From: Lactonifactor longoviformis DSM 17459
GTDB lineage: Bacteria; Bacillota; Clostridia; Lachnospirales; Lachnospiraceae
NCBI RefSeq assembly: GCF_900129135.1
Contig: NZ_FQVI01000003.1
Span: 1 to 64,000 of the forward strand
Length of the DNA stretch: 64,000 nucleotides
Direction of reading: 5' to 3'
Positions within the stretch are counted from its first letter, which is position 1. Each line of letters starts with the position of its first letter. Below the pieces are notes generated by a model. That model ran no database searches, had not been told where the DNA came from, and saw only the letters and a program-made list of their open reading frames with translations. Shown here piece by piece: positions 49,194 to 58,523 of this stretch. The translations under genes were made by a program, and so were the position numbers.

Positions 49194-50585
49194 ATGAAAA
49201 TGGACGACGCTTCTAAAAACCGCCGGAGCAGGGAGGATCATGTTGTCAGCTTCCGCGAAAAAATTTGTTACGGCCTGGGCGATTCTGCGTGCAACGTGGT
49301 ATACGGACTATGCAGTACGCTGCTCACTTTTTTTTACACCGACTATGTGGGGATTAATGCGTTTGTAGTTGGAATTATCTTTTTGATTACCCGTCTCTTT
49401 GACGGTGTATCAGATATTATTATGGGATTTATTACGGACCGGACAAAATCCAAATACGGAAAGGCGAGACCGTGGATTCTGTGGATGTCGGTACCTTACG
49501 CGGTTACTTTCATCCTGCTCTTTCTGGTTCCGGCAAATGCGTCACAAACGATACAGGCAATCTATATATTTGTCACCTATAACCTGGTGAACACCATCGT
49601 ATACACTGCGCTGAATCTGCCGTACTCCACCATGGCATCCCTGATAACAAGGGATCAGAAATCCCGGGCCTCAACCCAGGCATGGAGGATCTTCTGCGGC
49701 CCTATGGGGAAGATGGTAGTAACGGTTTCCACACTTCCCCTGGTCAAGGCCCTTGGGGACACACAGAGAAGCTGGATCATTGTTTCCTGCATTTTTGCGG
49801 TAATTGCACTGGTTCTGCTGCTGGTCTGCTTCTTTAACATTGAGGAACGGGTGGTAATCGAGGCAGCTCAGAACCAGAAGGTATCTGTGGGCAAAAACCT
49901 GAAGGCGCTGTTTTCCAACCAGTACTGGGCAATCTGCCTGGGCCTGTGGGGGATTATGGTTATGATGAGTACAGTCAGCGGAACCATAACCACCTATTAC
50001 TGTAAATACATACTAGGAAATCAGGATCTTTACAGTCCGATCTATGCGGCAGAGCTGATTGCACAGAGCATTGTGGTTTTAATTGTCCCATATTTTGTTA
50101 TGCGGTTTGGCAAACGTAATCTTACCCTTGCCGGTATCCTGCTGGTGATTGTGGCGCAGCTGGTATGGATTACCAATCCTATGAGTGTAGGCGTGGCCAT
50201 GACAAGCGCTATACTTCGGGGAATTGGCGTGGCGCCTCTGTGGGCCTGCGTATTCCCCATGATTGCCGACTGTGCAGAGTTCGGCCAGTGGAAAACCCAC
50301 GTCAGGCAGGATGGTATGATTTTCAGTGCTGCGTCTGTGGGGTCAAAGGTTGGCGGCGGTCTGGCATCTGCCGGAATCGGACTTTTAATGGATTCCGTTG
50401 GCTACGATGGTCTTGCTGCAGCGCAGAGTGCAGAAGCTCTGGGTATGATCAAAGCCATTTGTATGTATGCGCCAATAATCTTCTCGGCAATTATTGTAGT
50501 ACTCTGTCTGCTGTATAAGCTGGATAAGCTGTATCCCCAGGTGATAGCGGATCTGAGGAAACGTGACGAGCAGGGTATTTTATAA
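49194..50585 (+). CDS. GPH-family (MelB-like) sugar:cation symporter
   Basis: A 463-residue carrier with 12 predicted membrane segments. SFREKICYGLGDSACNVVYGL, FLITRLFDGVSDIIMGFITDRTKSKYGKARPWILW and NLPYSTMASLITRDQKSRAS are the hallmarks of the GPH family (melibiose, glucuronide and pentoside symporters). AGAAAGGAG precedes the start. It opens a seven-gene sugar cluster: its likely substrate is a glycoside, uronide, polyol or related sugar. Confidence 0.88.
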   Translation: MKMDDASKNRRSREDHVVSFREKICYGLGDSACNVVYGLCSTLLTFFYTDYVGINAFVVGIIFLITRLFDGVSDIIMGFITDRTKSKYGKARPWILWMSVPYAVTFILLFLVPANASQTIQAIYIFVTYNLVNTIVYTALNLPYSTMASLITRDQKSRASTQAWRIFCGPMGKMVVTVSTLPLVKALGDTQRSWIIVSCIFAVIALVLLLVCFFNIEERVVIEAAQNQKVSVGKNLKALFSNQYWAICLGLWGIMVMMSTVSGTITTYYCKYILGNQDLYSPIYAAELIAQSIVVLIVPYFVMRFGKRNLTLAGILLVIVAQLVWITNPMSVGVAMTSAILRGIGVAPLWACVFPMIADCAEFGQWKTHVRQDGMIFSAASVGSKVGGGLASAGIGLLMDSVGYDGLAAAQSAEALGMIKAICMYAPIIFSAIIVVLCLLYKLDKLYPQVIADLRKRDEQGIL

Positions 50586-50628
50586 CTGGGATGCCCTGCA
50601 GAGGCGATATAAAAGAAAGGAAGCAATT

Positions 50629-51423
50629 ATGATTGATTTTGCGATTAATATTGAACCGCTGTACCCAGGCATGGATATCTGCGGGAAAATTGAAAGGGTC
50701 AGTGCGGCGGGCTTTCAGGCTGTGGAGTTCTGGAGCTGGGATGACAGGGATCTTTCCCGGATAAAAGAGACCTGCAGAAGGCACGGGGTAAAGGTAAGGG
50801 CGTTCAGCGGCACCAAGTCGTATTCCCTGTGTGACAGAGAACACAGCAAAGAATATATAGCATGGATCAGGCGGTCAATAGAAGCCGCGAAGGAACTGGA
50901 CTGTGATACCCTGATTCTGTTTCCCAATCATTTCACTCCCTCCGGCTGTGCGGATTTCCGTGACAAGTACAGCCGCGAGGCGATGATTGCCAACATAACG
51001 CATACACTCACATGCCTGGCGCCCCTTCTGGAGGAAGAAGATATGACAGTGCTTTTGGAGCCTCTTTGCAATCTGGGGGCCGATGCGGGCATGGCCGTGA
51101 CGGATACGGCGCTGGGAGCGGACATTGTGAGGGCTGTTGATTCCCCGAAGGTAAGACTTCTGTGTGATGTGTTTCATATGCAGGTAATGCATGGAAATCT
51201 GCTTCAGAATATTACAGACAACATGGATGTTATGCCTTATCTGCACCTGGCAGATGCACCGGATCGCCACGAGCCCGGAACAGGGGAGATTAATTTTGAC
51301 TTTCTGTTAAGAAATATTAAGGAGAGCGGTTTTGACGGAACGGTATGCTTTGAATATTTTCCCGCAGGGGAGACCGAAGCAGGATTTCCTTATATAAAAG
51401 AAGCAGGCAAATTACTGCTTTAA
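50629..51423 (+). CDS. Hydroxypyruvate isomerase-like TIM-barrel sugar isomerase/epimerase
   Basis: A 264-residue xylose-isomerase-type barrel. INIEPLYPGM and GFQAVEFWSWDDRDL open it; LLEPLCN, LCDVFHMQVMHG and CFEYFPAG contain the Glu/His/Asp metal and acid-base sites seen in Hyi and related epimerases. Hyi converts hydroxypyruvate to tartronate semialdehyde; relatives epimerise ketoses. AAAGGAAG precedes ATG 50629, 43 nt after the symporter. Confidence 0.82.
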   Translation: MIDFAINIEPLYPGMDICGKIERVSAAGFQAVEFWSWDDRDLSRIKETCRRHGVKVRAFSGTKSYSLCDREHSKEYIAWIRRSIEAAKELDCDTLILFPNHFTPSGCADFRDKYSREAMIANITHTLTCLAPLLEEEDMTVLLEPLCNLGADAGMAVTDTALGADIVRAVDSPKVRLLCDVFHMQVMHGNLLQNITDNMDVMPYLHLADAPDRHEPGTGEINFDFLLRNIKESGFDGTVCFEYFPAGETEAGFPYIKEAGKLLL

Positions 51424-51492
51424 CATACGGCAAACGCCGCGTTAATGCCCGAGGGGCTTACAGTTAAAAAACATTTCAGGAGGATGAAAAAA

Positions 51493-52629
51493 ATGGTGAG
51501 AGAATTAAAGTATGGTATGGTAGGCGGAGATTTGAAAGCGTTAATTGGGGAATGCCACCGCAAGGCGCTGGGTTTGGATCCCAGGGCAAAGCTTGTATGC
51601 GGATGCTTTTCTGCCGTCGATGAGCTGAATGATGAGTGCGCAGAAGCCTACCATGTTGATAAAGCCAGAGTTTACTATGATGCTGAAAAAATGGCGGAGG
51701 CGGAGGCCGGGAAGATTGATTTCGTCTCCATCTGCACTCCAAATTTTGTACACTACTCAGTGGCGAAGACATTTCTTGAGCATGGCATCAACGTAGTCTG
51801 TGAAAAACCTCTGACGCTGAAGGTTGAGGAGGCGGAAGAACTGTCCAGACTGGCAAAGGAAAAAAATCTGGTATTTGCAGTGGATTACTGTTATTCCGGG
51901 TATGTTATGTGCAAGGTTATGAAGCAGATGATTGCCAGAGGCGATATCGGCGAGATCATTTCTGTGAATGCAGATTATATGGAGGGATGTTTTCTGGAAC
52001 TCCTCTCTGAGAAGGAACAGGTTAACTCCAGAATCTGGCGCACAGACCCCAAATACAGCGGTATCTCCAATACCTGTGCGGACGACGGGACACATGTAGA
52101 GCATCTGGTGCACTATGTAACCGGACTGAAGATTAAGAGACTTTTGGCAACCGCAGATACGTTCGGCAAGAAGCTGGATCTGAATGACAATATTATTCTC
52201 GAATATGAAAACGGTGCACATGGCGCATATTGGTTTTCTCAGGTTGCGTGCGGATCCCCTAATGAGATTAATCTGCGCATTTACGGAACCAAGGGATCTC
52301 TTGAATGGCATCAGACCAGACCGGATGAAGTCCGTTTTGCAAGGGCGGGTGAGGCAGCCCAGCTGCTCTGCAGGGCAGGGGACGGCATCGATGTGCCGGC
52401 CGGCAGTCTGGCGCGGGTTCCTTTCGGGCATCCTGAGGGATATTATATTGCAATTGCAAATATTTACAGGAATGTTATTGATACAATTCTGAAGCTGAAA
52501 AACGGTGAGACACCTACTGAGGAGGATTTGGACTTCCCGGATGTGGAGACTGGCGTCAGCGGCGTAAAATTCTATTACGCAGTTATGGAAAGTGCACAGA
52601 ACAATTCAAAATGGGTTGATGTAGAGTAG
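51493..52629 (+). CDS. Gfo/Idh/MocA-family NAD(P)-dependent oxidoreductase
   Basis: A 378-residue dehydrogenase with an N-terminal Rossmann domain (GMVGGDLKALIGECHRKAL) and the hallmark CEKPLTL (~residue 110) with its cofactor-contact Lys. The C-terminal domain includes CADDGTHVEHLVHYVTG. AGGAGG at 51478-51483 is 9 nt before ATG 51493; the ATG at 51484 touches it and is not used. It oxidises a sugar or inositol-like substrate of the cluster. Confidence 0.88.
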   Translation: MVRELKYGMVGGDLKALIGECHRKALGLDPRAKLVCGCFSAVDELNDECAEAYHVDKARVYYDAEKMAEAEAGKIDFVSICTPNFVHYSVAKTFLEHGINVVCEKPLTLKVEEAEELSRLAKEKNLVFAVDYCYSGYVMCKVMKQMIARGDIGEIISVNADYMEGCFLELLSEKEQVNSRIWRTDPKYSGISNTCADDGTHVEHLVHYVTGLKIKRLLATADTFGKKLDLNDNIILEYENGAHGAYWFSQVACGSPNEINLRIYGTKGSLEWHQTRPDEVRFARAGEAAQLLCRAGDGIDVPAGSLARVPFGHPEGYYIAIANIYRNVIDTILKLKNGETPTEEDLDFPDVETGVSGVKFYYAVMESAQNNSKWVDVE

Positions 52630-52641
52630 GAGGGAAGCAAA

Positions 52642-53709
52642 ATGGCTGACACACAGAAAGCTATTATTTATAAAGGACCGGGAGAGTTTGCATATGAAGA
52701 TCGTCCGGTCCCGGAAGTGGAACACGGGGATGACGTCAAGATTAAAGTATATGGCTGTGCCGTCTGCGGCACAGATGTAAATATCTTTGCTACACCCCAG
52801 AAGCACCCCTGTAAAAAGGATATAATTTTCGGTCATGAGTTTTGCGGCGAGGTTGCAGCTGTGGGAGCGCAGGTTACGAATTTGGAGCCTGGGGATAAGG
52901 TTATCATAGATCCCCACGGTCCCTGCGGCCACTGTGACAATTGCCTGGCAGGACTTCCTGAGGCCTGCGATGAGGTATTCCTTGGTCCGGACTCCGGCTT
53001 TGACGGCCAGGCACTGACCATGGGGGTATTCGCTGACGGCGGCCTGACAAACTATGTGGTTCTTCCCCAGAAGTGTGTATACAAAGTAGGGGCAGATGCA
53101 AAGCCTGAGTTGATGGGTATGGCGGAACCTCTGGCCGGATGCGGGTATGCTCTGGAAAAGCTGAATGTGCATGTGGGAGATACCGCATGTGTGTTAGGCG
53201 CGGGGCCTATCGGTCTGATGTTTACAGCACTTCTCAAGGCAAGCGGGTGCAGAAAGATTATTGTCTCTGAACCCATTGAATACCGCCGGAAGAAAGCGCT
53301 GGAAGTAGGAGCAACCTGCGTGGTGAACCCGGAGCAGGAGGACGTTGGGAAAATAGTGCTGGAAGAGACGGAGAATCTTGGAGTAGATCACTGCATTGAA
53401 GCAGTGGGGGGATTAATACCGGACTGTATTGCATATGTACGTCCCCGGGGCAAGGTTCTGCAGTACGGACATGACGAGCTGATACGGCCCGAGATTCCGG
53501 TGGGTACACTTCTTAAAAAAGAAGTAGAGATCCACGGCGGGTTCCTTGGAAAATATTACATGAGAAAGGTAGGCCAGATCATTGAAGACGGCGTACTTCC
53601 CCTGGAGAAAATCCTGACCCATGTAATTCCTGCATCCAGGTATAAAGAGGCAATTGAGCTGGCATCCAGCTATCAGTGCGGAAAAATATTTGTTTCCATA
53701 GATTTTTAG
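52642..53709 (+). CDS. Zinc-dependent medium-chain alcohol/polyol dehydrogenase
   Basis: A 355-residue MDR dehydrogenase. The catalytic zinc site includes CAVCGTD and GHEFCGEV; the structural zinc has four Cys in CGHCDNCLAGLPEAC. VLGAGPIGLMFTALLKASG is the NAD-binding turn. Nearest in style to sorbitol/threonine dehydrogenases. TAGGAGG precedes the start, 12 nt after the Gfo/Idh gene. Confidence 0.88.
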   Translation: MADTQKAIIYKGPGEFAYEDRPVPEVEHGDDVKIKVYGCAVCGTDVNIFATPQKHPCKKDIIFGHEFCGEVAAVGAQVTNLEPGDKVIIDPHGPCGHCDNCLAGLPEACDEVFLGPDSGFDGQALTMGVFADGGLTNYVVLPQKCVYKVGADAKPELMGMAEPLAGCGYALEKLNVHVGDTACVLGAGPIGLMFTALLKASGCRKIIVSEPIEYRRKKALEVGATCVVNPEQEDVGKIVLEETENLGVDHCIEAVGGLIPDCIAYVRPRGKVLQYGHDELIRPEIPVGTLLKKEVEIHGGFLGKYYMRKVGQIIEDGVLPLEKILTHVIPASRYKEAIELASSYQCGKIFVSIDF

Positions 53710-53728
53710 GAAAGGAGCGTTTGAGAAA

Positions 53729-54592
53729 ATGGCTGATAAAAAAGAAATTTTACGCTTACAGGAGCTGGCCCACCAGGCCCGGTATGATCTCTGCAATCTG
53801 TGCGGATCCTACGGCGGAAATATTCATATGGGCGGAGACATGTCAATGATCGATGTGCTGACCTGTCTTTTCCAGCATACCATGCGGGTGGCCCCCGAAC
53901 TGCAGGAGGATCCGGAACGCGACCGTTTTATCCTCAGCAAAGGCCACGGAGCGGCATGCATGTACATTGTTATGGCATTGAAAGGATTTTTCGACTATAA
54001 GGAAATCTGTGAGACCTATGGTCAGATAGGCAGTAAATATGGCCAGCATCCGTGCAAAACCAGGCTGCCTATGCTGGAGGCATCCACGGGTTCCCTGGGA
54101 CATGGGCTGCCCATCAGCGTAGGGCTGGCGGCATCTGCAAGGCAGCGGGGACAGAAACACCGTGTCTTCTGTATGATGGGGGATGGGGAGACTTGTGAGG
54201 GTTCTGTCTGGGAGGCAGCTATGGCAGGGAGAGCGCAAAAGCTTGGAAACCTGGTGGCGGTTGTGGATCGCAACAGACAGCTGATGACCAGTTTTTCCGA
54301 GGAGTCGGTCATAATGGAACCATATGCAGATAAGTGGCGTGCATTTGGATGGAATGTAATAGAAATAAGAGACGGGAATGATATGAGTCAGATCGTGGAG
54401 GCATTTGACGGACTCCCCAAAAGCAGCGGGGAGGTTCCCACCGTAATCATAGCCAATACTGTAAAAGGGAAGTATGTATCTTTTATGGAGCGCCAGATAA
54501 AATGGCATGCGGGAAGCTTGAATGAAACGGATTTACAAACAGCTTTAAAAGACCTTGACACGGCTTTGGAAAAGCAGAGAAAGGAGTTATAA
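53729..54592 (+). CDS. Transketolase, N-terminal subunit
   Basis: A 287-residue half-transketolase. It has the thiamine-diphosphate motif GDGETCEGSVWEAAMAG, HGAACMYIVMALKG and GSLGHGLPISVGLA. The other half is the next gene. The split form is common in clostridia and archaea. It handles C2 transfer from the ketose phosphate formed upstream. Ends directly against the next start. Confidence 0.9.
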   Translation: MADKKEILRLQELAHQARYDLCNLCGSYGGNIHMGGDMSMIDVLTCLFQHTMRVAPELQEDPERDRFILSKGHGAACMYIVMALKGFFDYKEICETYGQIGSKYGQHPCKTRLPMLEASTGSLGHGLPISVGLAASARQRGQKHRVFCMMGDGETCEGSVWEAAMAGRAQKLGNLVAVVDRNRQLMTSFSEESVIMEPYADKWRAFGWNVIEIRDGNDMSQIVEAFDGLPKSSGEVPTVIIANTVKGKYVSFMERQIKWHAGSLNETDLQTALKDLDTALEKQRKEL

Positions 54593-55540
54593 ATGAAGCA
54601 ATCATACACACTTGACGAATACAATTCAGCAAGATCTGTGGTAGGAGATACCATAGCGGAGCTTGGGGGAAAAGATAATCGGGTATGGCTACTGACACCG
54701 GATATCGGTTTTGGCTGCAAAGATTTCAAGGAAAAGTATCCGGACCGCTTCCTTGACACGGGGATTGCGGAACAGAATGTGGTTGGCATCTCATCTGGGC
54801 TGGCTTACGATGGGAACATACCGTTTATTATCGGGATGATGCCCTTTATGAGTATGCGCGCACTGGAACAGGTGCGCACAGATATCTGCTATCCTAACCT
54901 TCCGGTGAGAATTATTGCAAATTATGCGGGGCTGACGGGAAATGGCGGATCTACCCATTATGCTATGGAGGATATGGCGCTTTATTCTTCTCTGGTAAAT
55001 ATGACAGTCTGCGCCGCATCCGATCCGGTGCAGCTGCGGCAGATTATAGAGAAAAGTATGACCTATGACGGTCCTCTCTCCATCCGTATTGACCCGGGTA
55101 AAGAGAACCGTATCTTATATCCGTCAGATGCGGACTTTGAAATCGGTAAAGGCTTCACAGCGAGAGAGGGCAGGGATATTTCAGTAATTGCCTGCGGGGA
55201 AATGGTTGATTACGCACTTCAGCTGCACGATGCGGCAGAAAAAGAGGGGATCAGCGTGCGGGTGATTGATATGTTCACAGTAAAGCCTCTGGATGAAGAA
55301 ATTGTACGAAAGGCTGCCTCTGAGACTGGCAGAATCATTGTCTGGGAAGATCACCTTATGAAAAATGGGCTGGCCAGTGCGGTTGCGGATGTACTGTGTG
55401 ACCAGGGGATCCGTGTAAAATCCTTTAAAAGGTTTGGGGTTCCCCAGGTGTACCCTGGATTTGGAAGCGCAGAAGAATTATATCATCAGTATCAATACGA
55501 TCTTGAGGCAGTTTTGTCCTATCTGAAAAGTCTGTTTTAA
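54593..55540 (+). CDS. Transketolase, C-terminal subunit
   Basis: A 315-residue partner of the gene before it. DIGFGCKDFKEKYPDRFLDTGIAEQNVVGISSGLA holds the thiamine-activating Glu in GIAEQN. ANYAGLTGNGGSTHYAMED and VIDMFTVKPLDEE complete the pyrimidine and C-terminal domains. Start follows the previous stop with no gap, with AAAGGAG inside the upstream gene, indicating translational coupling. Confidence 0.9.
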   Translation: MKQSYTLDEYNSARSVVGDTIAELGGKDNRVWLLTPDIGFGCKDFKEKYPDRFLDTGIAEQNVVGISSGLAYDGNIPFIIGMMPFMSMRALEQVRTDICYPNLPVRIIANYAGLTGNGGSTHYAMEDMALYSSLVNMTVCAASDPVQLRQIIEKSMTYDGPLSIRIDPGKENRILYPSDADFEIGKGFTAREGRDISVIACGEMVDYALQLHDAAEKEGISVRVIDMFTVKPLDEEIVRKAASETGRIIVWEDHLMKNGLASAVADVLCDQGIRVKSFKRFGVPQVYPGFGSAEELYHQYQYDLEAVLSYLKSLF

Positions 55541-55557
55541 GGAAAAGGAGTAATAGT

Positions 55558-56712
55558 ATGAGTGCTTACATGTGGAATACATTTTGTCCGACACTCTTTG
55601 GAACGGGTGCGTCCAAAGAGGCCGGAGTGAAAGCCAAAGAACTTGGAATGCACAGAGTTATGGTTTGTACGGAACAAGCGTTATGTGAATTCAAAGTAGC
55701 CACCCAGGTGATTGAGGTATTAAAAAATGCAGGGCTGGAGGTTTTTGTATTTGATAAATGCAGGGCGGACGCACCCAGCGATATCTGTGATGAAGGCGCT
55801 GCGTTTGTAAGAGAGCATGAAATTGACGGTATCGTGGCAGTGGGCGGCGGCAGTACCTTGGACACCGCTAAGGCCATCGGGATTATCATCAGCCAGAATG
55901 GCACGACCATCCGTGACTACTATGGGATTGGGGAAGCAGAACATGAGATAAAGCTGATTACGATCAGCACTACCTCCGGCACAGGCAGTGAGATTTCCCA
56001 GTGGGCCGTCATCGGAGATACGGTAACCGGAGCGAAGGAAATGCCCATATACAAGCCAGACATGGCTATCGTGGATCCGGTGCTTACCTATTCCCTCCCT
56101 GCAGGCCCTACGGCTGCAACAGGGATGGATGTGCTTGCACACTGTGTGGAGGCAATCACCAACAAAAATTATAATCCTTACGGGTATATTTTCGGAAAAG
56201 AGGGAATAAAGCTCACCCTTAAATGGCTGCCTGCTGCGGTAAAAGAGCCTAAAAATGCAGAGGCCAGAGAGATGATGTCTTTGGCGGCTAATCTGGGGGG
56301 GATGGCTATCTCGGCCTGCGGGTGTCAAATCGGACACAGCTTCAGTCAGACCTTCGGCGCCCAAAACCATATACCCCACGGTCTGGGCTGCGCCTGGGGA
56401 CTGCCCGGGGTAATGATTTATACAGCAAAATACGGTGACAGAAAGAACCTTGAGGCTGTGGCGGATGCCATGGAGACTGCATATACACAGGATACAGATA
56501 CCATGCAGCTGGCTGAGGCCCTGGCGGAGAGAGTCGTTCAGCTGATGAAAGAACTGAAGATTCCATCCATCCGTGATTCTGGATATTCTCTGGAAGACTG
56601 CCTGTCTGCAGCGGATAGATTTGCCCATGACGGTGCCTTTGGAAATTCACCGGGCAATCCGGGAAGAAAAGAGATCGAAGCGTATATTGCATTTACTTAT
56701 GATGTGTACTAA
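55558..56712 (+). CDS. Iron-containing alcohol dehydrogenase
   Basis: A 384-residue group III dehydrogenase. GIVAVGGGSTLDTAKAIGI is the NAD site; GMDVLAHCVEAI, GHSFSQ and HIPHG carry the metal-binding Asp and His residues. Typical substrates are 1,3-propanediol, lactaldehyde or short-chain alcohols; it may dispose of electrons from polyol oxidation. AAAAGGAG precedes the start. Last gene of the symporter cluster. Confidence 0.9.
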   Translation: MSAYMWNTFCPTLFGTGASKEAGVKAKELGMHRVMVCTEQALCEFKVATQVIEVLKNAGLEVFVFDKCRADAPSDICDEGAAFVREHEIDGIVAVGGGSTLDTAKAIGIIISQNGTTIRDYYGIGEAEHEIKLITISTTSGTGSEISQWAVIGDTVTGAKEMPIYKPDMAIVDPVLTYSLPAGPTAATGMDVLAHCVEAITNKNYNPYGYIFGKEGIKLTLKWLPAAVKEPKNAEAREMMSLAANLGGMAISACGCQIGHSFSQTFGAQNHIPHGLGCAWGLPGVMIYTAKYGDRKNLEAVADAMETAYTQDTDTMQLAEALAERVVQLMKELKIPSIRDSGYSLEDCLSAADRFAHDGAFGNSPGNPGRKEIEAYIAFTYDVY

Positions 56713-56840
56713 TTGCATGAATTGTAATTGCTATAGTCTCTGCTGCTGATGGAGTTATAAAAAACTCTTCCCACATTTTGCATATATGCTATAATTAAAT
56801 CTGTCAGATACAGGTGTGTCAAGTCAGAGGAGGATTATGC

Positions 56841-58316
56841 ATGATTGGGTACAAAGAGTTGATCCTGGAAACCGGTATTTGTTTTGACGTTTTCGACCAG
56901 ATGCAGGATGAAATATTGTTTTTTGATGTAAATGCAAATTTAGTATATTTGAATCAATCTGCGGAGCGCTCGGAGGGATATACCTTAAAAGAATCATATG
57001 GGAGGTCTCTTTTTGAGCTTTATGACTTCCAAAATGATGTCAGAAAGGACACAAGCCCGGCCTATATAGCTTTGACGGAAAAGCGTCCGGTCCGTGATAT
57101 GATCTGTGTATATTATACCGGAGGGCTGAAAAAGACAAAAACCATTGATTCTACACCAATCTATAAGGGCGGAGAACTTATAGGGGCTTTTAATATTCAG
57201 CGTGACTTAACTCAGCTTTCCAATATGATTGACGAGAACCTGGAGCTGCAGAGTAAAATTAACCGGCACCGGTCATGCCAGAACGGAAGGGACGCTGCTC
57301 CCTTTGCAGACCTTATAGGCAGCAGTGAAACCTTCCGGTACAGCTTAACGCTGGCAAGAAAGGCGGCCAAAACGGACTCCTCTGTACTGCTGATTGGGGA
57401 GGATGGCTGTGGAAAAAATACGTTTGCCCGGTCTATTCATGAAAGCAGTTCCCGGTCTGACGGGCCTTTCCTTTCCATCAATTGTGCATCTATTCCAGAG
57501 AACTTACTGGAGGGTTTGCTGTTTGGCACACAGAATAAGCATTATCCCGGTCCGGACTCGGAAGGCATTCTTCGTCAGGCCAGCGGCGGAACTCTTTATC
57601 TGGAAAATGTAACGTACCTGTCTCCCGGGATACAAATGAAGCTGCTGCATGTTCTTGAGGAGCATATGTTTATAAGGCCGAACGGAAGTGAGGCTATTCC
57701 GGTCAATATACGTATCATCTGCAGCAGCAGTGAACCGCCTGCGGAAATGATACGCAACAACCGTCTGCGCATGGAGTTCTTTTACTGTATTTCTGTGGTA
57801 CAGATTCCCATTCCTTCTCTGGCAGAACGTACAGAAGATATTCCACTGCTGACAAATTACTTTATCAGTGAGTTTAATCGTCGGTTTCATAAAAGGATTC
57901 AGGGTGTGGACAGCGAGGTGATGTCATGGTTCAGAATCTATCACTGGCCGGGAAATATCCGCCAGTTTCGCTCCTGTATAGAAGCAGCTATGAATTTGAC
58001 AGAAGATGGTCATGAGATCCATGCAGATGATCTGCCTGCCAATGTTTTTTATGAGACCCGGACGCCCAGAACACATTTTAATTCCAGCGATGAACCGTCT
58101 GGGGCACTGACAGGAGGGGGTGCCGGAAGCGGCGCAGTGAAGCAGGACACGTATTTCAGCAAAAGAAAGCTATATCTGGAAGCCCAGGAAAAAGAGCAGG
58201 AGGAGATTATCAAAGCTTTAAAACAAACCAACGGAAATATTTCACAGGCTGCCCGTATCTTGGGGATCAGCAGGCAGCTGATGCATTATAGAATGAAAAA
58301 ATATCATATAGAATGA
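56841..58316 (+). CDS. PAS-AAA+-Fis-type regulator lacking GAFTGA
   Basis: A 491-residue enhancer-binding-protein-like regulator. An N-terminal PAS (~10-125) is followed by an AAA+ domain (Walker A GEDGCGKNT at ~186-194, replacing the usual GESGTGKE) and a Fis-type HTH at the end (GNISQAARILGISRQLMHY). The sigma-54 contact loop GAFTGA is replaced by the unrelated HYPGPDSEG stretch, so ordinary sigma-54 activation is doubtful. GGAGGA at 56829-56834 precedes ATG 56841. It lies between the iron ADH and MttB-like genes and probably controls one of them. Confidence 0.82.
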   Translation: MIGYKELILETGICFDVFDQMQDEILFFDVNANLVYLNQSAERSEGYTLKESYGRSLFELYDFQNDVRKDTSPAYIALTEKRPVRDMICVYYTGGLKKTKTIDSTPIYKGGELIGAFNIQRDLTQLSNMIDENLELQSKINRHRSCQNGRDAAPFADLIGSSETFRYSLTLARKAAKTDSSVLLIGEDGCGKNTFARSIHESSSRSDGPFLSINCASIPENLLEGLLFGTQNKHYPGPDSEGILRQASGGTLYLENVTYLSPGIQMKLLHVLEEHMFIRPNGSEAIPVNIRIICSSSEPPAEMIRNNRLRMEFFYCISVVQIPIPSLAERTEDIPLLTNYFISEFNRRFHKRIQGVDSEVMSWFRIYHWPGNIRQFRSCIEAAMNLTEDGHEIHADDLPANVFYETRTPRTHFNSSDEPSGALTGGGAGSGAVKQDTYFSKRKLYLEAQEKEQEEIIKALKQTNGNISQAARILGISRQLMHYRMKKYHIE

Positions 58317-58327
58317 ATCAAACATTC

Positions 58328-58355
58328 AGGCCTTCTTTCAGAGAGGGCCTTTTTT
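58328..58355 (+). terminator. Terminator after the PAS-AAA regulator
   Basis: AGGCCTTCT (58328-58336) pairs with AGAGGGCCT (58342-58350) around a 5-nt loop, followed by TTTTTT. A possible promoter (TTGACT, 17 nt, CAATAA) is just upstream of 58480. Confidence 0.8.
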
Positions 58356-58523
58356 GGTGTCAGTACACGTAAAAAAGTGTAAAGGAGAAAAAAAGCGAAA
58401 AAACTGTAAAAATAAAATTTTACAATGAATTTTCTGATACTTTCATTGACTGTGTCTAAGGTGATGTGCAATAATACATACAACAAATGAAATCTATTTA
58501 TACGAGAAAATATAGGAGGGTGT

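Noticed and set aside
55720-56628. A 302-residue minus-strand frame over the iron alcohol dehydrogenase
   Set aside because: Composition of an antisense frame and no start signals.
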